Assembly: GCF_003369915.1 (NCBI RefSeq)
Contig: NC_046673.1
Span: 18,026,001 to 18,090,000 of the forward strand
Length of the DNA stretch: 64,000 nt
Reading direction: 5' to 3'
Origin: Drosophila miranda
Lineage: Eukaryota > Arthropoda > Insecta > Diptera > Drosophilidae
Shown: positions 1 to 13,200 of the stretch, piece by piece
Position numbering within the stretch: position 1 is the first letter of the stretch
Layout: each line of letters starts with the position of its first letter
Notes under the pieces: model-generated
Databases searched by the model: none
What the model was told of the DNA's origin: nothing
What the model saw: only the letters and a program-made list of their open reading frames with translations
Program-made: the position numbers and the translations under genes

Positions 1-2698
1 GAAATAACCAAATAGGAACGCTTGGAAACTGAACAACGAGAGGAGAGTTCTCAAATTGGAATGCAATGGAATGGAATGCCATATCTACACAAATACCAAA
101 CGGATGACTGGAAATACCAGAATAATACCGGAATACTCGATTCTTATAATTCGGAATTTCTTGTAGTGTCCCCCCCCCACTCCGCCGCACTGCCTGGCCT
201 GCTGCATGCAACAACAGAGAGAGTCCAGCGCGTAACCTGAACCATTTGCCTGCCTGGTATTTTAATTACTTGTTGTGTCCAGCCTTCCGCCTTCCGTTTC
301 CCCTCATCGAAATCGAACCTGAAAGCTGAACAGATTTTTCCCCTGCTTTTTTTCCAATAGACTCTCCCATTAATCATAAATGCTGAGGGGGGCGGGGGCG
401 AGCAGGAGGCATGGTCACATGTGCGTATGCTTCGCATTTCCATCTCCATTTACTGGCCATGCCCCCCACGTAAAATACTTTTTCTGTTCCATCTGGCAGC
501 GGGATTTGTTATGCCGACCACAGAATGTAATTAGCAGCAAATGTCGAGCCCTGAAACACTCTCTCTCCCTCTCTCTGGCTGATGGACCCAATCGATGTCC
601 GGCAGGAGATGTGTAAATGGAGCGAGTGGGGGCTGGGCTGAGTCAACAGCTGGGGCAATCATTAGATGTCTAGGGCGATTACTGCGAGGTCCGTCCGGTG
701 GGGGGATGCCACCTGTACAGTAAACGATGAAGCATTGAATACTCGCCACAAGGTGCCTGTATTGGAGCCAGGGATCGGAATAGATATTTAGATATCACAG
801 ATATTTGATGCGAAACTCTTGAAAGTCAATCAATGTCATGCGGAAGCGCTCCTCGGTCTATCGGAATGACTCTCGGCACGATGTTTCAGGCATTGTCTTA
901 CGATTCTATCAGCTCAAATTTAACCGAAGATTGTACATATATCCCCCAACAAAATAAAGGATGGATCCCATTGTTAGGTGTACTTGTACTTTGTGGACTT
1001 ATGGCAAGTATTCGCCTATTATTATGCCCCATACGATCAAGACGAATGTTCTCTGTATTTCTCTTTGTCATCTCCATTTTCTCAAAGATGCATCTGCCCA
1101 TCTTCAGTGCCCATTCCAGACTAGACCTTAGAGGAGTACAAATTATATCACCAGATATCAGCCTTTTGCTCTCTTCTTTTAGTCGAGACACGTTCTTTCT
1201 ATCGGTGTGCGATATATATTGTTTATGGACTCATGGGATATGTTTTCTCGACTTCGAATTAAGGTCCCAAATAGACCAATCTGTCGAAAAAACAATGCGG
1301 CTTTCGCGAGGCCCAACAAAGCAAGCATAACAGGGTGCTGTTACGCGCACAAAACGTGCTGTTAAGCGCAAGACACAGGGTTGATTTGACTATTGCATCA
1401 GCTGTTCGTGAAGCTTTATTTACTGTGAAGTCTGTCTTCTCTTCTTGACAATCTTTTTGTCGAGCAGAAAAATGCATCCATCCAAAATGCATTACGAGAT
1501 CTGTCGCTCGTTTCGAATAAGCCCCAAATCGTTTCTTGATTCCCAGCCTTATCCAATAGATCCCCTGCTGCCTCATATTCAAAATTCCGCATGATTTATC
1601 GGTTAGCCTTTTCCAACTCCATTCATTGCATTCACATATTCATTGCGTATTCGATACGAGTGTTTGACCAGAACATCCTTTAATCCTGCATCGAATGTTT
1701 TGTTTTGATATTTTTCGTAGTGTTTCGTTTTGGAACTTCTTTGACTGCATTTGATTTATGAGTTCCGTATCGAGGCCCAAATGAAGTTGTTAAGCTGCAG
1801 TGGCAGGGCACCGCATTGACATGCTTAAATGGCCAATAGACATGGCCAAAAGCAGAGCGAGAGAGGGAGAGCGCAAGGCGGAACCGAGTTAAATTGAATC
1901 TTTTTTTTTTTTTTTGCGGCTGCGGCTTTTGGAATTTCCTCTGTTTGGCATGTGTTTCAATGTCACCCCAAAAAGGTCTCAGCTTACATGGCAAAAAGTC
2001 AGACATTGTTAAATAAAAAAGGAGAGGGAAAGGAGAGCCCGGGACCGGGGACGAGGGACCAGGGAGACAGACAGTAGCCACATAGGCGCAGACAGTTTTT
2101 ATTTATCACCCAAGCGCACATCAGGAGATGAAAAAGGAGAACATTTCTATATGGGATTCCATGGGATTCTATGGTATGCGGGTGCCAGGTGGCAGTGGCT
2201 GGCACTGTGTCCGTGTCTGTGTCTGGGGCAGGGGCAGGGGCAAATGGCCCATCAACAACAGGCACAACAGTCAGTCAGTTAGCCAGCTGATGAGACGATA
2301 AGGGCAGCAGACAGCCAAAGGATGAGTGGCAGGCCGCAGCCTCCATGCCATGCATCGATGTGGCCAAAATTATATTAGCAGCCCCCCACCCCCCCCAGAC
2401 ACTGAGAGAGCTTAAAGACCTACTTGAATGTCAATCGACTATGAATAAATGTTTCGCAATGCATAGAAGGTGTTTTTCCATCTTTGATTCGAATGAAACA
2501 TTCAGTTCCTTCATTTATTAAAGTCTCAACAAAATTATATTATTATCCAAAAGAATAGATCAAAAATATATATAAAAATCATTGGATAAGAGATTTTTCT
2601 CTCAAGTCTTGTTCTTTCGTTCCATTTCCATAGTTCCATACAACATATTGTCAGCTAATCAGCTGTTCTCATGACGCCAGACGCAATAACGCAATCGA

Positions 2699-2706
2699 TA
2701 TCGATA
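2699..2706. promoter_or_regulatory. DRE-like octamer TATCGATA
   Basis: A perfect DRE octamer lies in a cluster of ATCGAT motifs at 2694-2725. DREF-bound DREs mark many Drosophila housekeeping promoters. No gene start is evident next to it, so this could be an unrecognised promoter or an insulator/BEAF-type site, or chance. Confidence 0.3.
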
Positions 2707-5160
2707 GTAATCGAGTTCTGCCATCGATTTGTATTTTTTGTTGCAGTTTTTTGGAGGTACCGCTCTGCTGCAGATAATACGATTGTCGCTGCTATTGTTA
2801 GGACCTCAAAAGAAGAGTCTAGACATGCCTAAAATCCAAGCCTAACAATGAGGAAGGAGGCACATCGCTAGACCCACGGAGAGAGTGTTGCACAAGTGTT
2901 ATTTTGGGACTATTTTGGGATAAGTGTTGCTTCCGCCTCACGACCCATAAATTGTCTACTTTTTGTGATTTTGCGACTTCATTTTAGAGATCGGTTTCCT
3001 CCGAAAAAGTGGGAATGGAATCCACAAACCCTTCTGTCTCTCTCTCTCTTGCCATGCTGTGTGTGCCTCATGGCGTATACGCAATGGACAGCAGCGGGGG
3101 CACTGCCACATTGCACTAATGAATTATTAACAAAAATCCATAATTGACAGCCGTTTGTCAAATGAGTTTAATGCACTTTCCCCGAGTTTCTGGCGAGAGG
3201 AACGCACCATCCAGCAAGGGGAAATCGGCTTATGGCGGCCGTCATCGTCCACTCTTGAACTGTGAAACGAAAGCCGCTTAGTGGAGAGGCAAGCTGCAAG
3301 GCGGGGGTGGGGGGCGGGGCACGGCATGGCTGTTTGAGGCACCACAAAATGGCCAAATGAGTGCGGATGAAGCGTCATTGTTGTTGGACACCAAATTCAA
3401 TTTTCTATGCAAAGCAAAGACAAAAGACACCCAAAAATGAATCTCAATGAGAAAGAAGAAACTGACAACTCTCTCTCCCTCTCTCCCTCTCTTGGTCTTT
3501 GTCTCTGTCTCGTTTTTGCTCCGTTTTTTATGCATCCCGCGGAGCTGCGTTGGGGGGCATTCCTCGAGGGGACACGCTCCTCGCATTACCAATTTGAATA
3601 AAATATGAGATTTTTATTATATGGCAATGAAGCGACCTCCTCCTTCTCTCTCCCCTCTTCTAATGACCAGCCAATGGCCAGATAATGGCCGGGTCCATGC
3701 CAAGGCATAATTTCGTTATTTTATGCAAGTTTCTATTGGAATACCCTGGACTAGCGGGGCATGCCCATTTTTGTAGCCAAAGCTGACAGGGATTTCCCCC
3801 CCCAGCACTCCCGCCAGGCCATCAGATCTTCGATTTGATCTTGAGTGTAATAATCATAAGGATCCCAAACTGTTTCTGGAACCAGACCTAAAACGAGTGC
3901 AGGGTCTCTGGCACTTGCCAGATATTTCCCTCTCGGTCCCTCTTGGGCTTACAAGACCTGTCGTTAGCCCTAGATCTATTTGGAATGCCTCTAGTCCTTC
4001 GATATACGAATAGCAAAGGGTATCTAGTAGTCGACGCCTGGGCCTGGAGGCCATCCCTTATTGTGTCCGAACCCCACAGAAACCGCCGACACTCATTAGG
4101 CGGCTATCGCCGTTCCCCCCGGGGCCCAAGGGGCTTTCGAGGGGGGGAGTAGAGGGTCTCATTATACCGCTTCGTGTTGGGTTTCAGTGGCGGTACTTTG
4201 CTGCGTTTTTCAATGCTCCCGTGACCCCAGAAAGTAGGCAAATTTTCTTGTCTTTAAATAAAAGACAAAAACATTGAATCAGGGAATGACCAGCAAAGGC
4301 AGAAAAACATCTAGAAGATGGACTATAATACTGGTAAGTATTTCCAGTGATTTTTGTACCCCAAGATATGCACAAAAGTTTGCCAGAAATTGAGATACTT
4401 TGGGCTGCTGCAGGCCTCAGGCCTCATGGACTCTCAGCCGCTTCTTGAGCGGCTGCATCGGACAGAGATATCACACTTGTGAAGGCCTACACTCCTCTTT
4501 CCTCCTTCTAAGGTCGAGGCCTCCACACCACTCTCCTTCTTCTTAGGTCGAGGCCTCTACATCACTCCACTCTCTCTCCCTCTGAAGCACCAGCTAATCC
4601 CGTCGCACGGGGCATCCCTGCACTCGAAAAGGATCAGAGACCATTGGCCACCACAGGCACTTTGGGCATTTGAAATCCCAAAAGACCCTACACACAGAGA
4701 GACACGCACAGCCACACAGCCCCACAGCCACAACCCTTGCCACAGCAACGACCGAAGTCATTTCACTCGATTCCACTCGACTGCAGTTGGCTTCCGTTTC
4801 GTTTCGTTCCGTGCCGTTCCGTTCCGTGCCGGCCATGACGACCATTATGCTGTCAAGATTTGTTGTCAAGCATTTTGATGGCCCCCTGATTGATAGACGG
4901 CATTGCACTGTGCTGTGTATACTCGTGTATATATATGGAGGATAGAGGAGTAACTGTTTGAAGCATGATTTGATGATTATAGACTAGACTTGGCGCTTGA
5001 GCGACTCTAGGCAGTCAGCCAGCAAGCCCGCAATGAGTCTATTTGCGGGCCAAAACTTGATTACAAACGATTCACGGCCCAGACAACCAGCTGGTTGCCA
5101 GCAACGGCAACGACGGCTGCACTTTCGACCACAAAACTGGGCAAAAATGGAGTCAGAGAG

Positions 5161-5231
5161 GCACAGACACAGACACAGACACAGACAGCCAGCAGCTGCG
5201 ACACGTTGCGCATTGTGTGTGTGTGTGTGTG
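5161..5231. repeat. ACAGAC hexamer repeat and GT microsatellite
   Basis: Four to five copies of a CAGACA hexamer (5163-5188) are followed by a GT dinucleotide run (5214-5231). Simple-sequence DNA with no visible function. Confidence 0.85.
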
Positions 5232-5381
5232 AGGGCTAAAAGGGGTGTTTCTGGCCAAGAAAATGGTCCCAGTTCCCGTATAGAGAGAGGGGTCGAGAGG
5301 ACACTGCGGACATTTCTGGGGAAAATGCAGGCCCCAAGGCACGCGACGAGAAATGGAAACCGGAAATGTTGTTGCCTGCCC

Positions 5382-5405
5382 TGCCCCCGCCCCCGCCCCC
5401 GCCCC
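5382..5405. repeat. CCCCGC hexamer repeat
   Basis: About four tandem CCCCGC units in otherwise AT-balanced noncoding DNA. Confidence 0.8.
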
Positions 5406-6560
5406 TCCTCTTGTGTATCAATGCCACACATCGCGTATACCCTGCCACAAGTGACAATTGCTGAGGGGAATGGGTGGGACGTGGTGGGGGGGTCCAACAT
5501 CCCGGAAATGGGTGCAAATGCGACGAATCGTTTTTATTTTGGATATGTTTCTATCTCTCTCTCTCCGTGTGTTGCTGTTGTTGTTGTGTCTGATTTGCAA
5601 CGCCGCAGGGAATCCTCGCCGAAGTCTCGGCTCAGATGGATATCCTCCAAGTGTTGGGGTCGCCCCAGAGGTGGAGTGAGGTGCGAACATTACGCGGCAT
5701 GTGCTGGCCATTGCACAATAATTTACATGCAATTAAATGCAAAATAAATGCAAAGAGATAAATGATTATACGGCAGCAGAGAGCGAGGGAGAGCGAGAGA
5801 GAGTGAGTGAAAGTGGGAGAAAGGCAAATGGAAATATCTAAAAAAAAAAAAGCTTTAAAAACAAGTTCAGCAAACAGAAATAAATTCCTAAATTAAAACA
5901 ACAAAAATTTAAAAAAAATGTATCTAGGATTTTTTTTTGTTTTTAACTCTAAACTTTTTATTTTTGATCCCTGATATTAATCTTGGAAATATCTCGCAGC
6001 CATCAAACGATTATTAAAACAAAATTTGCAAGAGAATTTAAAAATTAAAAGTTTTAAAACTTAAATTGTACTTAAATGTTCTTTAGAAATCAAACAAGAT
6101 CCAACAAGTTTTCGATCAGTTTTTAGAAGTCAAAACCAGCTCGAAACGAGTATCCCTTGGGGCGTATCTATTCCTACAACGAATGGTACGAATCATACGG
6201 AAACCCTCTGATCCGGAAGCGATTCTTTCGATTTACTTAAGAATTTATAGACGTATGAATATAACTAGATAAAAACTAACACTATTCCGACTAGAAATCT
6301 CCTGATTTTTTGGTAAATAACTTGAAGACCTTCCTAATCAGTTGCTGCTTGAAGTCTACCAGTATTTATTGGACTTATTGGACGAATAGGCTGCCTCATC
6401 TCTGCCTCAATTGTGCAAATCCCATGGACATGGAAATTGAAATGCAAGCCGGAAATTAAACCAGGCGACGGCTCTGTGTGTGTTTTGCGGTCACCGAAAC
6501 CGCATCCATTCGAGGTGATGGGGAAAAGTGCAAGTGGAATGTACGCCAGGACCTGGAACT

Positions 6561-6584
6561 GGACCCGGACCCGGACCCGGACCC
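6561..6584. repeat. GGACCC hexamer repeat
   Basis: Four tandem GGACCC units. Simple-sequence DNA. Confidence 0.8.
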
Positions 6585-7190
6585 AGAGCTGGCTGGCTGG
6601 AGGAGTCAATGAACTGCAGAGTGCAAAAATGCATTTGTAGGCCTTCCTTGTGCCTTCTTATGCGCCAGACGATGCCTAAAAGCATACAAATGGCAAAGAA
6701 AAGAGGAGTCCTCTCACATGGAAGCGTCTGCAAAATGGAATGCACATAAAAGGCGTACACCTGTACACCTTGAGGGAAAGGAAGTCGCTTTCAGAGCAAC
6801 TAAAACCAATGGAAATACTTAAGCACGTCTAACATATAATATAAACGGCTGCATATTGTATATGTATCTTTATAAATGATATATGGGGTGTGTATTCTGT
6901 GGCCAAATGCCGTAACGCCTTTTTATTGTTCGGTCACCAAATGAAATTTGTCAATTCGAGCCAATAAAATGCAGGCACTCAGACACATTCATGAATGCCG
7001 AACACTCAATCCCACACTGCATACGCACTGCTACAGTGCGTTGCGAAAACTATAAGGCGCTATAGAGAAGACAAGGAAAGGCAGTACAATAAATGTACCC
7101 GCAGTAAATATATTTTAAGCCTTTGGAAAGTGAACTTCTGAAGAGATTTATGAGAGGCAGGCACGACAACAGTAAGAAGAAGCAATAAGC

Positions 7191-7400
7191 CTCGTCATGC
7201 ACACGAAATGTGCTTTGTTTTTGCATTCTCCGTCTCGAATCGAACAGCAATCCATGTGCTCCGTCACGCACACGACATGTGGTTTGTTTTTTGGTTCTCC
7301 GTCTCGAATCGAACCGCAATCCATGTGCCTCGTCATGCACACGACATGTACTTGGTTTTTTGCATTCTCCGTCTCGAATCGAACCGCAATCCATGGGCTC
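7191..7400. repeat. 69-bp minisatellite, three copies
   Basis: Three head-to-tail units begin at 7193, 7262 and 7331, each starting CGTCA-GCACACGA and sharing TTCTCCGTCTCGAATCGAAC. They are closely similar but not identical. Reading frames stay open through the array because 69 is divisible by three, but no start or wider coding context supports translation. Confidence 0.85.
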
Positions 7401-7910
7401 CATGGGCATGCTCTTTGGCACTTTTCGGTCGGTTTCCAAAGAATCTATCTCGGAGCGATGGTAGCAGTATGTGCCCATCATTTAACCTTATTGAAACGCA
7501 CTGTATCTAACAATTGTATGTTCTCTCCTTCTCTCCCTGTCTCTGTCTCTGTCTGTGTTAGAATCCAAGTATCCTTGGGCAACCTTTGAGCATTATCCTT
7601 TGGCTGCCAACGTTTTACTTTCCTTGGAGCCGCTTTCTCCTGCTTTCCATTGGATTTTTCCTTTCCTTTTTTCATTTTTGTTTGTCTACCATCTTGTTAG
7701 GGCATTTTTACGGTCATTTTTGTGCCTCCTTCTCTGTTCTTCTGTCTCTCTCTCTGTCTGTCTGTCTGTCTGCCTGTTTCGTGATTTCTATAAATTGCAT
7801 TTTCCTGATGGTCAAACTCTCGATGGACACGGCTTCCCCTTCAAGCGATGGTGCCTTTGTGACCGCATTATTAAATCAGTATAAAATGCTCGGCACTGGA
7901 CTGTTGTCTC

Positions 7911-7940
7911 CTCTGGCTTCCTCTGGCTTCCTCTGGCTTC
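7911..7940. repeat. 10-bp tandem repeat CTCTGGCTTC x3
   Basis: Three perfect decamers, with a degenerate fourth unit after them. Confidence 0.85.
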
Positions 7941-8703
7941 CTGTGGCCGTAATGGAATCAGAAAGCCACCCGAAAAAGTATGCTTTAAAAACGTTGCAGC
8001 TAAATCAAATCAACAATCCAACCCCAAATGTTTAGAGCCCCCCATGAACCCCACTCGATTCATTGTGAAGGAGGGGAATGGTTGGGGGAGGGGTAGGGGT
8101 TGGGTTGGGTAATGGGGGCACAGGAATCCCAGAGAATCGTCTTCTTTCAACTGCTTATTGAAAAATTGTGCACCACTCGCACAGAAATCATAAACAACGC
8201 CGCAGGGTGCACCCCCTGCAACCCCCGAACCCCCGAATCCCCGGGTGCCCTGGCATTTATTGAAATCTCAAGAAGAGAAAAAAAAAATTATACATACTTC
8301 CATAAATACATATATACAGGAGAATAATACGAATACTGTGAGGATGGTGGGCGGGGGGTGGAGTGGTGAGTGGGGAGGGGGTATACTTACACGTATAATT
8401 GCATGCTTTTGGGGTTGCTGCGTGGCTGCGAAATTGAAAAGCAAACACAACAATGCACTGCCGGGCGACAGACAAAGAGAGAAAGAGAGACAGAACAAAT
8501 GGTGGGTGAGGAGAGGAGAGGGGAAAAAGCACTTGAGAAGCTCTCGCCCCGAAAGCATTTCCGTCTTAATTCCTCTTCAATGGCAAGCCGAAGTCGAAGA
8601 TGTCGAAGAAGCCGAAGATGTCAAAGATGCCGAAGGCCGAGGCTCGTGCCAGCCGATCATTGCGCCAACATTGTGCATGATACAACATGTTCGATCACAT
8701 TTA

Positions 8704-8863
8704 GAGCCCGACTCAAGCCCGCCTGAAGCCCGCCTCAAGCTCGCCCGAAGCCTGCCCGAAGCCCGCCTAAAGCCCGCCTAAAGCCCGCATAAAGCCCGCC
8801 TAAAGCCCGCCTAAAGCCCGCCTGAAGCCCGCCCGAAGCCCGCCTGAACCCCGCCCGAAGACC
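8704..8863. repeat. 11-bp GC-rich minisatellite (AGCCCGCCTAA-type)
   Basis: About fourteen tandem units of a roughly 11-bp motif AGCCCGCC(T/C)(A/G)A. The central units are nearly identical and the edges more divergent, as expected for slippage-grown arrays. Confidence 0.85.
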
Positions 8864-9889
8864 GCTTTGCTGATTCAAGATGTACGCTCTAAATATCGCC
8901 CTCTGGGAGACTCGTTTCGATCATGCTCTAAGGCGATCATTCGACCAGCACACAGCTGAAAATAGTGCCACAGGAACTACCCGCCAGCATCAGCAGTAGA
9001 AAGCATACAGTCCTTTGGAAACTTTGGTTTTGTATTCCTACAAACACATGGCTATCCTTAGAAGAGATTCGAAGCCTCACAGAATCCCAAAAAAGTTAAA
9101 TTCAGAAGAATCGAACATCCTCGATTACGAACTTCCATGGAACGAAGTTTTCTATATAAAGAACACTGCAATGATATATTCTACGAATTCCCCTTGAGGT
9201 TCGCTTCGACTTCGAAGTTCGACTGTAATATTTATTTATTAATTAACAATTATCTGGTAATAATGAAACTTAGATACAAAAGGAGGATAGCAGGAAAGAA
9301 GAGAAATTACAAGTTTGTTAAGTTTAGGTGATGGTAAATATTACATGCTATTAGCTTAAGGTATAGTTCAGGGGATAAGGTATAAAAAAGGGAGTTCAAG
9401 TTGGGTTTTATGACTCTTAAAGGGTTTACATAGGGCTAAGCGGATTGGCTTATAATACGAACGAAGGAATATCTAGGGAAACAAACAGTTCTTGTACATA
9501 TAAATCAATAAGTTCAGAACGTAATTAAAAGGTTTCATAGGATGTATAGATACAAGGAAGCAACGAAATTATTGATCAAAGATAGTAAATGCCTACGTAT
9601 AAATATCGCATTGCAACAAACCATCTGAAGGTGGAATAGTCCAGATGGAACTGAAGGATAACATTTTGGCAATTCGTCTTCGTTTCTGGCTAACTTATTA
9701 AAATTGAATCGACGGATTTTGTTGTGGGGGAAAAACTCTTTGTAGGGACATTTTGTGGCTTGAATCAAAATCGGTCCCAGGGTGAATTGGGGGCGATTTT
9801 GGATTCGGGAATGGCCATTCTTGGGTCTTTGTGCGTGACTTTAAGTACAATTCTCATTATGAAAAGTTTTCACAGACGATTAGCAGCAG

Positions 9890-9923
9890 GGCGGGGCGGG
9901 GCGGGGCGGGGCGGGACGGGACG
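9890..9923. repeat. GGGGC pentamer repeat
   Basis: Five GGGGC units grading into GGGAC units. The G-run density could allow a G-quadruplex on the plus strand (inference). Confidence 0.8.
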
Positions 9924-10293
9924 GTCTTGGGCACACTTGACCAGGTCTCTCGATGCTCAAGATGCCATCCCTTGGCCGGGCATCCCTTGCCACAGGCCAG
10001 CACCAACTTCGCGATTTGTCGCAGCGTCTGCAAAGTTTTTCCAACACGAAGTGGCGCGGAGAGAAGGGAACAGGGAATGCAGACGAAGAGGAAGTCATTG
10101 TTGCATGCAATGGAATGCCAACAGGGGGGGTGGGGGCACAGAGGGGCACAGGGAGGGTAGATTTATCATCCATAAGTGGGAATTTATGGGCGAATTGTGA
10201 ACGCAACATTTAACGCAAAAGACTCACTTAACTGTTGAATAATTCTCTGGATATTACTCACTTTCATTCGGCACTTTTCTGTCCACTTCGCAG

Positions 10294-13200
10294 ACGTTCA
10301 TTGTGCGCGGCTCCAGTCAGCCGAACACGATGGCCGTGTCGGTGCGCCTGCCCCAGGACACGGGCCCCTACATCGAGCACTATCTGATCCAGTCGCACGA
10401 CAACGTCCTCAGCCTGGAGAGCTCGCGGTTCACGTTCGCGTCGATACCGGCTCTGATCGCCCACTACGCCCAGTGCTGCGATGAGCTGCCCGTCCAGCTG
10501 ATGCTGCCGCGGGTGCTGCGGGAGGCCAACAATCGCAAGAAGCTCTCCTCGCTGGCCCTGCTCGGCCAGGAGTTCTGGAGCTACGCCAGCAGTCCCGCCG
10601 TCCTGGGTCCGCCCACGCCGGTGGGTCCCGCAAGGGCAACGCCCCAGGACCTGCTGATGATGCTGCTGGACGCCAAGTCGCCGCTCTCCCTCACCGAGAC
10701 GAGCGGCCTGGGCACGGCCACCTTCTTCAGCGATGCAGCCCCAAAGCCCCCGGCAAACGGTGCGACCGGCAACGGGAACGGGACCGGCAATGGCAACGGA
10801 AACGGAAACGGCAGCGTGGGGTTCTTCAGCCAGGCGGGCACTCCGTCGGACACGACAAACTCCAGCATGAGCTCGTTCACCACCAGCGGGGGCCAGCACA
10901 TGCAGCTGCTTAGCCCCAATTCCGTGGACTCGGTCATTCTGACCATGTCGCCCGTGGAGGGCCAGGGGCCAGCCGGGGGGTATCTGCCGCCAGGCGTGCC
11001 GCCGCCAACGCTTGTCTCCAGCCCCCTGGCCGGGCCGGCGGCAGCCGTCGGCCAGCAGCAGATGAGCACCTTCAAGGTGCTGCCCATCGAGACAGGAGGA
11101 GCAGGGACAGTCGGGACAGTCGATCAGGTGCGTCCGCAGCGTCCGAAGCCGCCGAACACATTGAATCTCAAGCCGCCGGCGCCACCGCTGCGCTGGTCCA
11201 AGCCCCACTCGCCGGATCAGCTGAGTAATGGGAACAGTAACTTCACGGTGACCACCACCGTGACCTTCTCGATGGACAGCGGCAATGGCGGCAGCGTAGG
11301 AGGGGGTGGCATCGGTGGCATTGGAGGCAGCACCGGGGGCAAGTTTGTGGAGGTGACTACGCCCGCCTCCAGTAATCCCTTCAACGCTTTGCTCAATGGC
11401 CAGGCCGCCACCTTCCAGACGTTCTCCAAGCGCCTGTCGCCAGAGGGCGAGTGCAAGGACACGCTGTCCTCGCAGGGCTCCTCCTCCACCAACGACAGCC
11501 GCTGGCAGCTGCACTCGAGCCGCGACTCCAGCCACAGGAAGATCCTCTCGCCGCAGACGCCCAACAGCAGCAGCAGCGGCGGCGGCGGCGGCGGTGGCAA
11601 GTCGCGCAAATCACGGGCCAGCAAGGAGTCACAGCACTACAAGGAGTCGGACATACTCGAGAGCCCCCCGCTGCAGTACTGCGCCAGCGCCCTCAGCGAC
11701 AAGATCAGCGACTACGAGGATGTGTGGTCGCACGATCCCAGCGACAGGGCCAGTCTCTTGACCAGCTTCAAGCCAACGCCCCAGGACCACCCAGGGGTGA
11801 TGAACCGTCGACCCGATCTGCTGGCCGAGACACGTAAGTGGCGCCCGTCTCTCCGCTCTCTCTCTCTCTCTAACTATCTCCCTCTCCCTCTCTATCCTTA
11901 GCCAGCACACCCACAGCCCAAACACTGCCGCATCTGACGCCGTGCGAGGAGGAGACCATCGCCAAGGACAGCAGCCAGCAGCTGTTGCAGTTCTCGGGCG
12001 ATGCGCCGCCACGCTCTCGGGCCGGCCTGCTTTTGACAAATCTGAGCCTAGCCGGCGGCCAGGCAGCGGTGCCGCCAGCCATGACGCAGTCCCTGACCGA
12101 GCCGGCGGACGATGGCGGAGACACGACCCCGACAGCGGCACAGACGCCGGGATCGCGCAGCAAGCAGGGCAGCCCCTTCTACGCGGAGCCGGCGGATGCA
12201 CTGCGACAGGCGGGCGTGACCAGTGCGGCCACGGCCATATTGCGGCGCCAGCATCGCAGCCAGGTGATGCACGCCAACCAGCGACACTCGGAGCCGCTCA
12301 AGGGAGGTCTGGGCGGCACGACGGCCGCTCTGCTGCTGCCCAGCGACCTGGAGAAGCTGGCCGGCAGCCTGGACGAGCTGAAACAGAAGCCGCAGCAGCA
12401 GCAGCCAACGACAAAGCGGCCACGCAACCGCATCGATCACTGGCAGCTGGACAGCAGCTGGGAGTTTATGGCCAAGCAGGACACGGCAGGAGAGGCATAC
12501 GACGCCTCTGTGCACGAGTGGCAGGAGAAGGAGAACTCGCTGGGACGCGAAAGGGATGGGGGCCAGGGCAAGAAGAGGCCGCCGCTGACGGTTCACCAGA
12601 TCATTGCCAAGCGACTGCCGGACCTCAATCTGCCGGAGCTGGTGCGCTGCTCGACGCCACCGCAGACGATGGCCGCTAACGCTACCGCTACTGCTCCACT
12701 ACAGCCGCTGGTCCAGGGCCAGGAGAAGGAGGGCAGCGGCAGCCAGAAGTCATTCCAGAGCCAGAACGGCGGGTGTCGCCTCTCCTCGTACGACAATGTC
12801 TTCTGCCAGAACTCGATGTTCGGTGGCATCGATTCGGCCCAGTCCGACGATGGCACCATATTCTCAGAGCCCTGGGACTCGTCCCAGTGGGACTCGTTCC
12901 TACCCCATGACGGTGAGTGGCTCCCCAGGTGTATCTAAGGCCCCATCTAATCTGCTTCTGCCTCCACAGACACCACCCTCAATTCGGACACCATTCATCT
13001 GTCCAAGTGCAGGCCCGCCCTGTCCGAGGACGATACCATTGTCGAGGAACTCAGCAGCACCAAAGACGGCAGCACCAGCAGCTGCAACCAGGACACGCTC
13101 AAGGCCAACAGGAACGGTGCTGGACACCACAACCACAACAATTGCAGCGGCAAGGCCACCAGTCGACCCAAAGTGGCCACCATTCTGAGGAATCCGAGCA

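Larger units (their letters stand above)
1..10293. other. Long noncoding stretch, probably an intron of sprint
   Basis: I see no convincing coding exon in these 10.3 kb. The next exon on the right opens inside an SH2 domain after a splice acceptor, so the start of that domain lies in an upstream exon. I could not find it here, and this stretch is therefore most likely part of a long intron (inference). It holds AT-rich tracts (5830-6100), several GC-rich microsatellites and three short tandem arrays listed separately. The open frames present are short or lack coding-like composition. Undetected noncoding exons or enhancers cannot be excluded. Confidence 0.6.

Noticed and set aside
833-1330. 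165-codon ATG-started frame with hydrophobic segments
   Set aside because: It has no codon bias like the real genes here, no recognisable domain and no splice or promoter context. A competing frame is open on the other strand. Chance is the best explanation; conservation would change that.
3940-4160. GC-rich segment that at first looked like an rRNA fragment
   Set aside because: No conserved rRNA core sequence could be recognised and there is no flanking rDNA.
7191-7481. 143-codon minus-strand frame over the 69-bp repeats
   Set aside because: The repeat length divisible by three keeps frames open; no gene context.
10264-11535. 423-codon minus-strand frame opposite the sprint SH2 exon
   Set aside because: Mirror of strong GC3 codon bias in the real exon; its composition is Arg/Gly/Ala-rich and meaningless.
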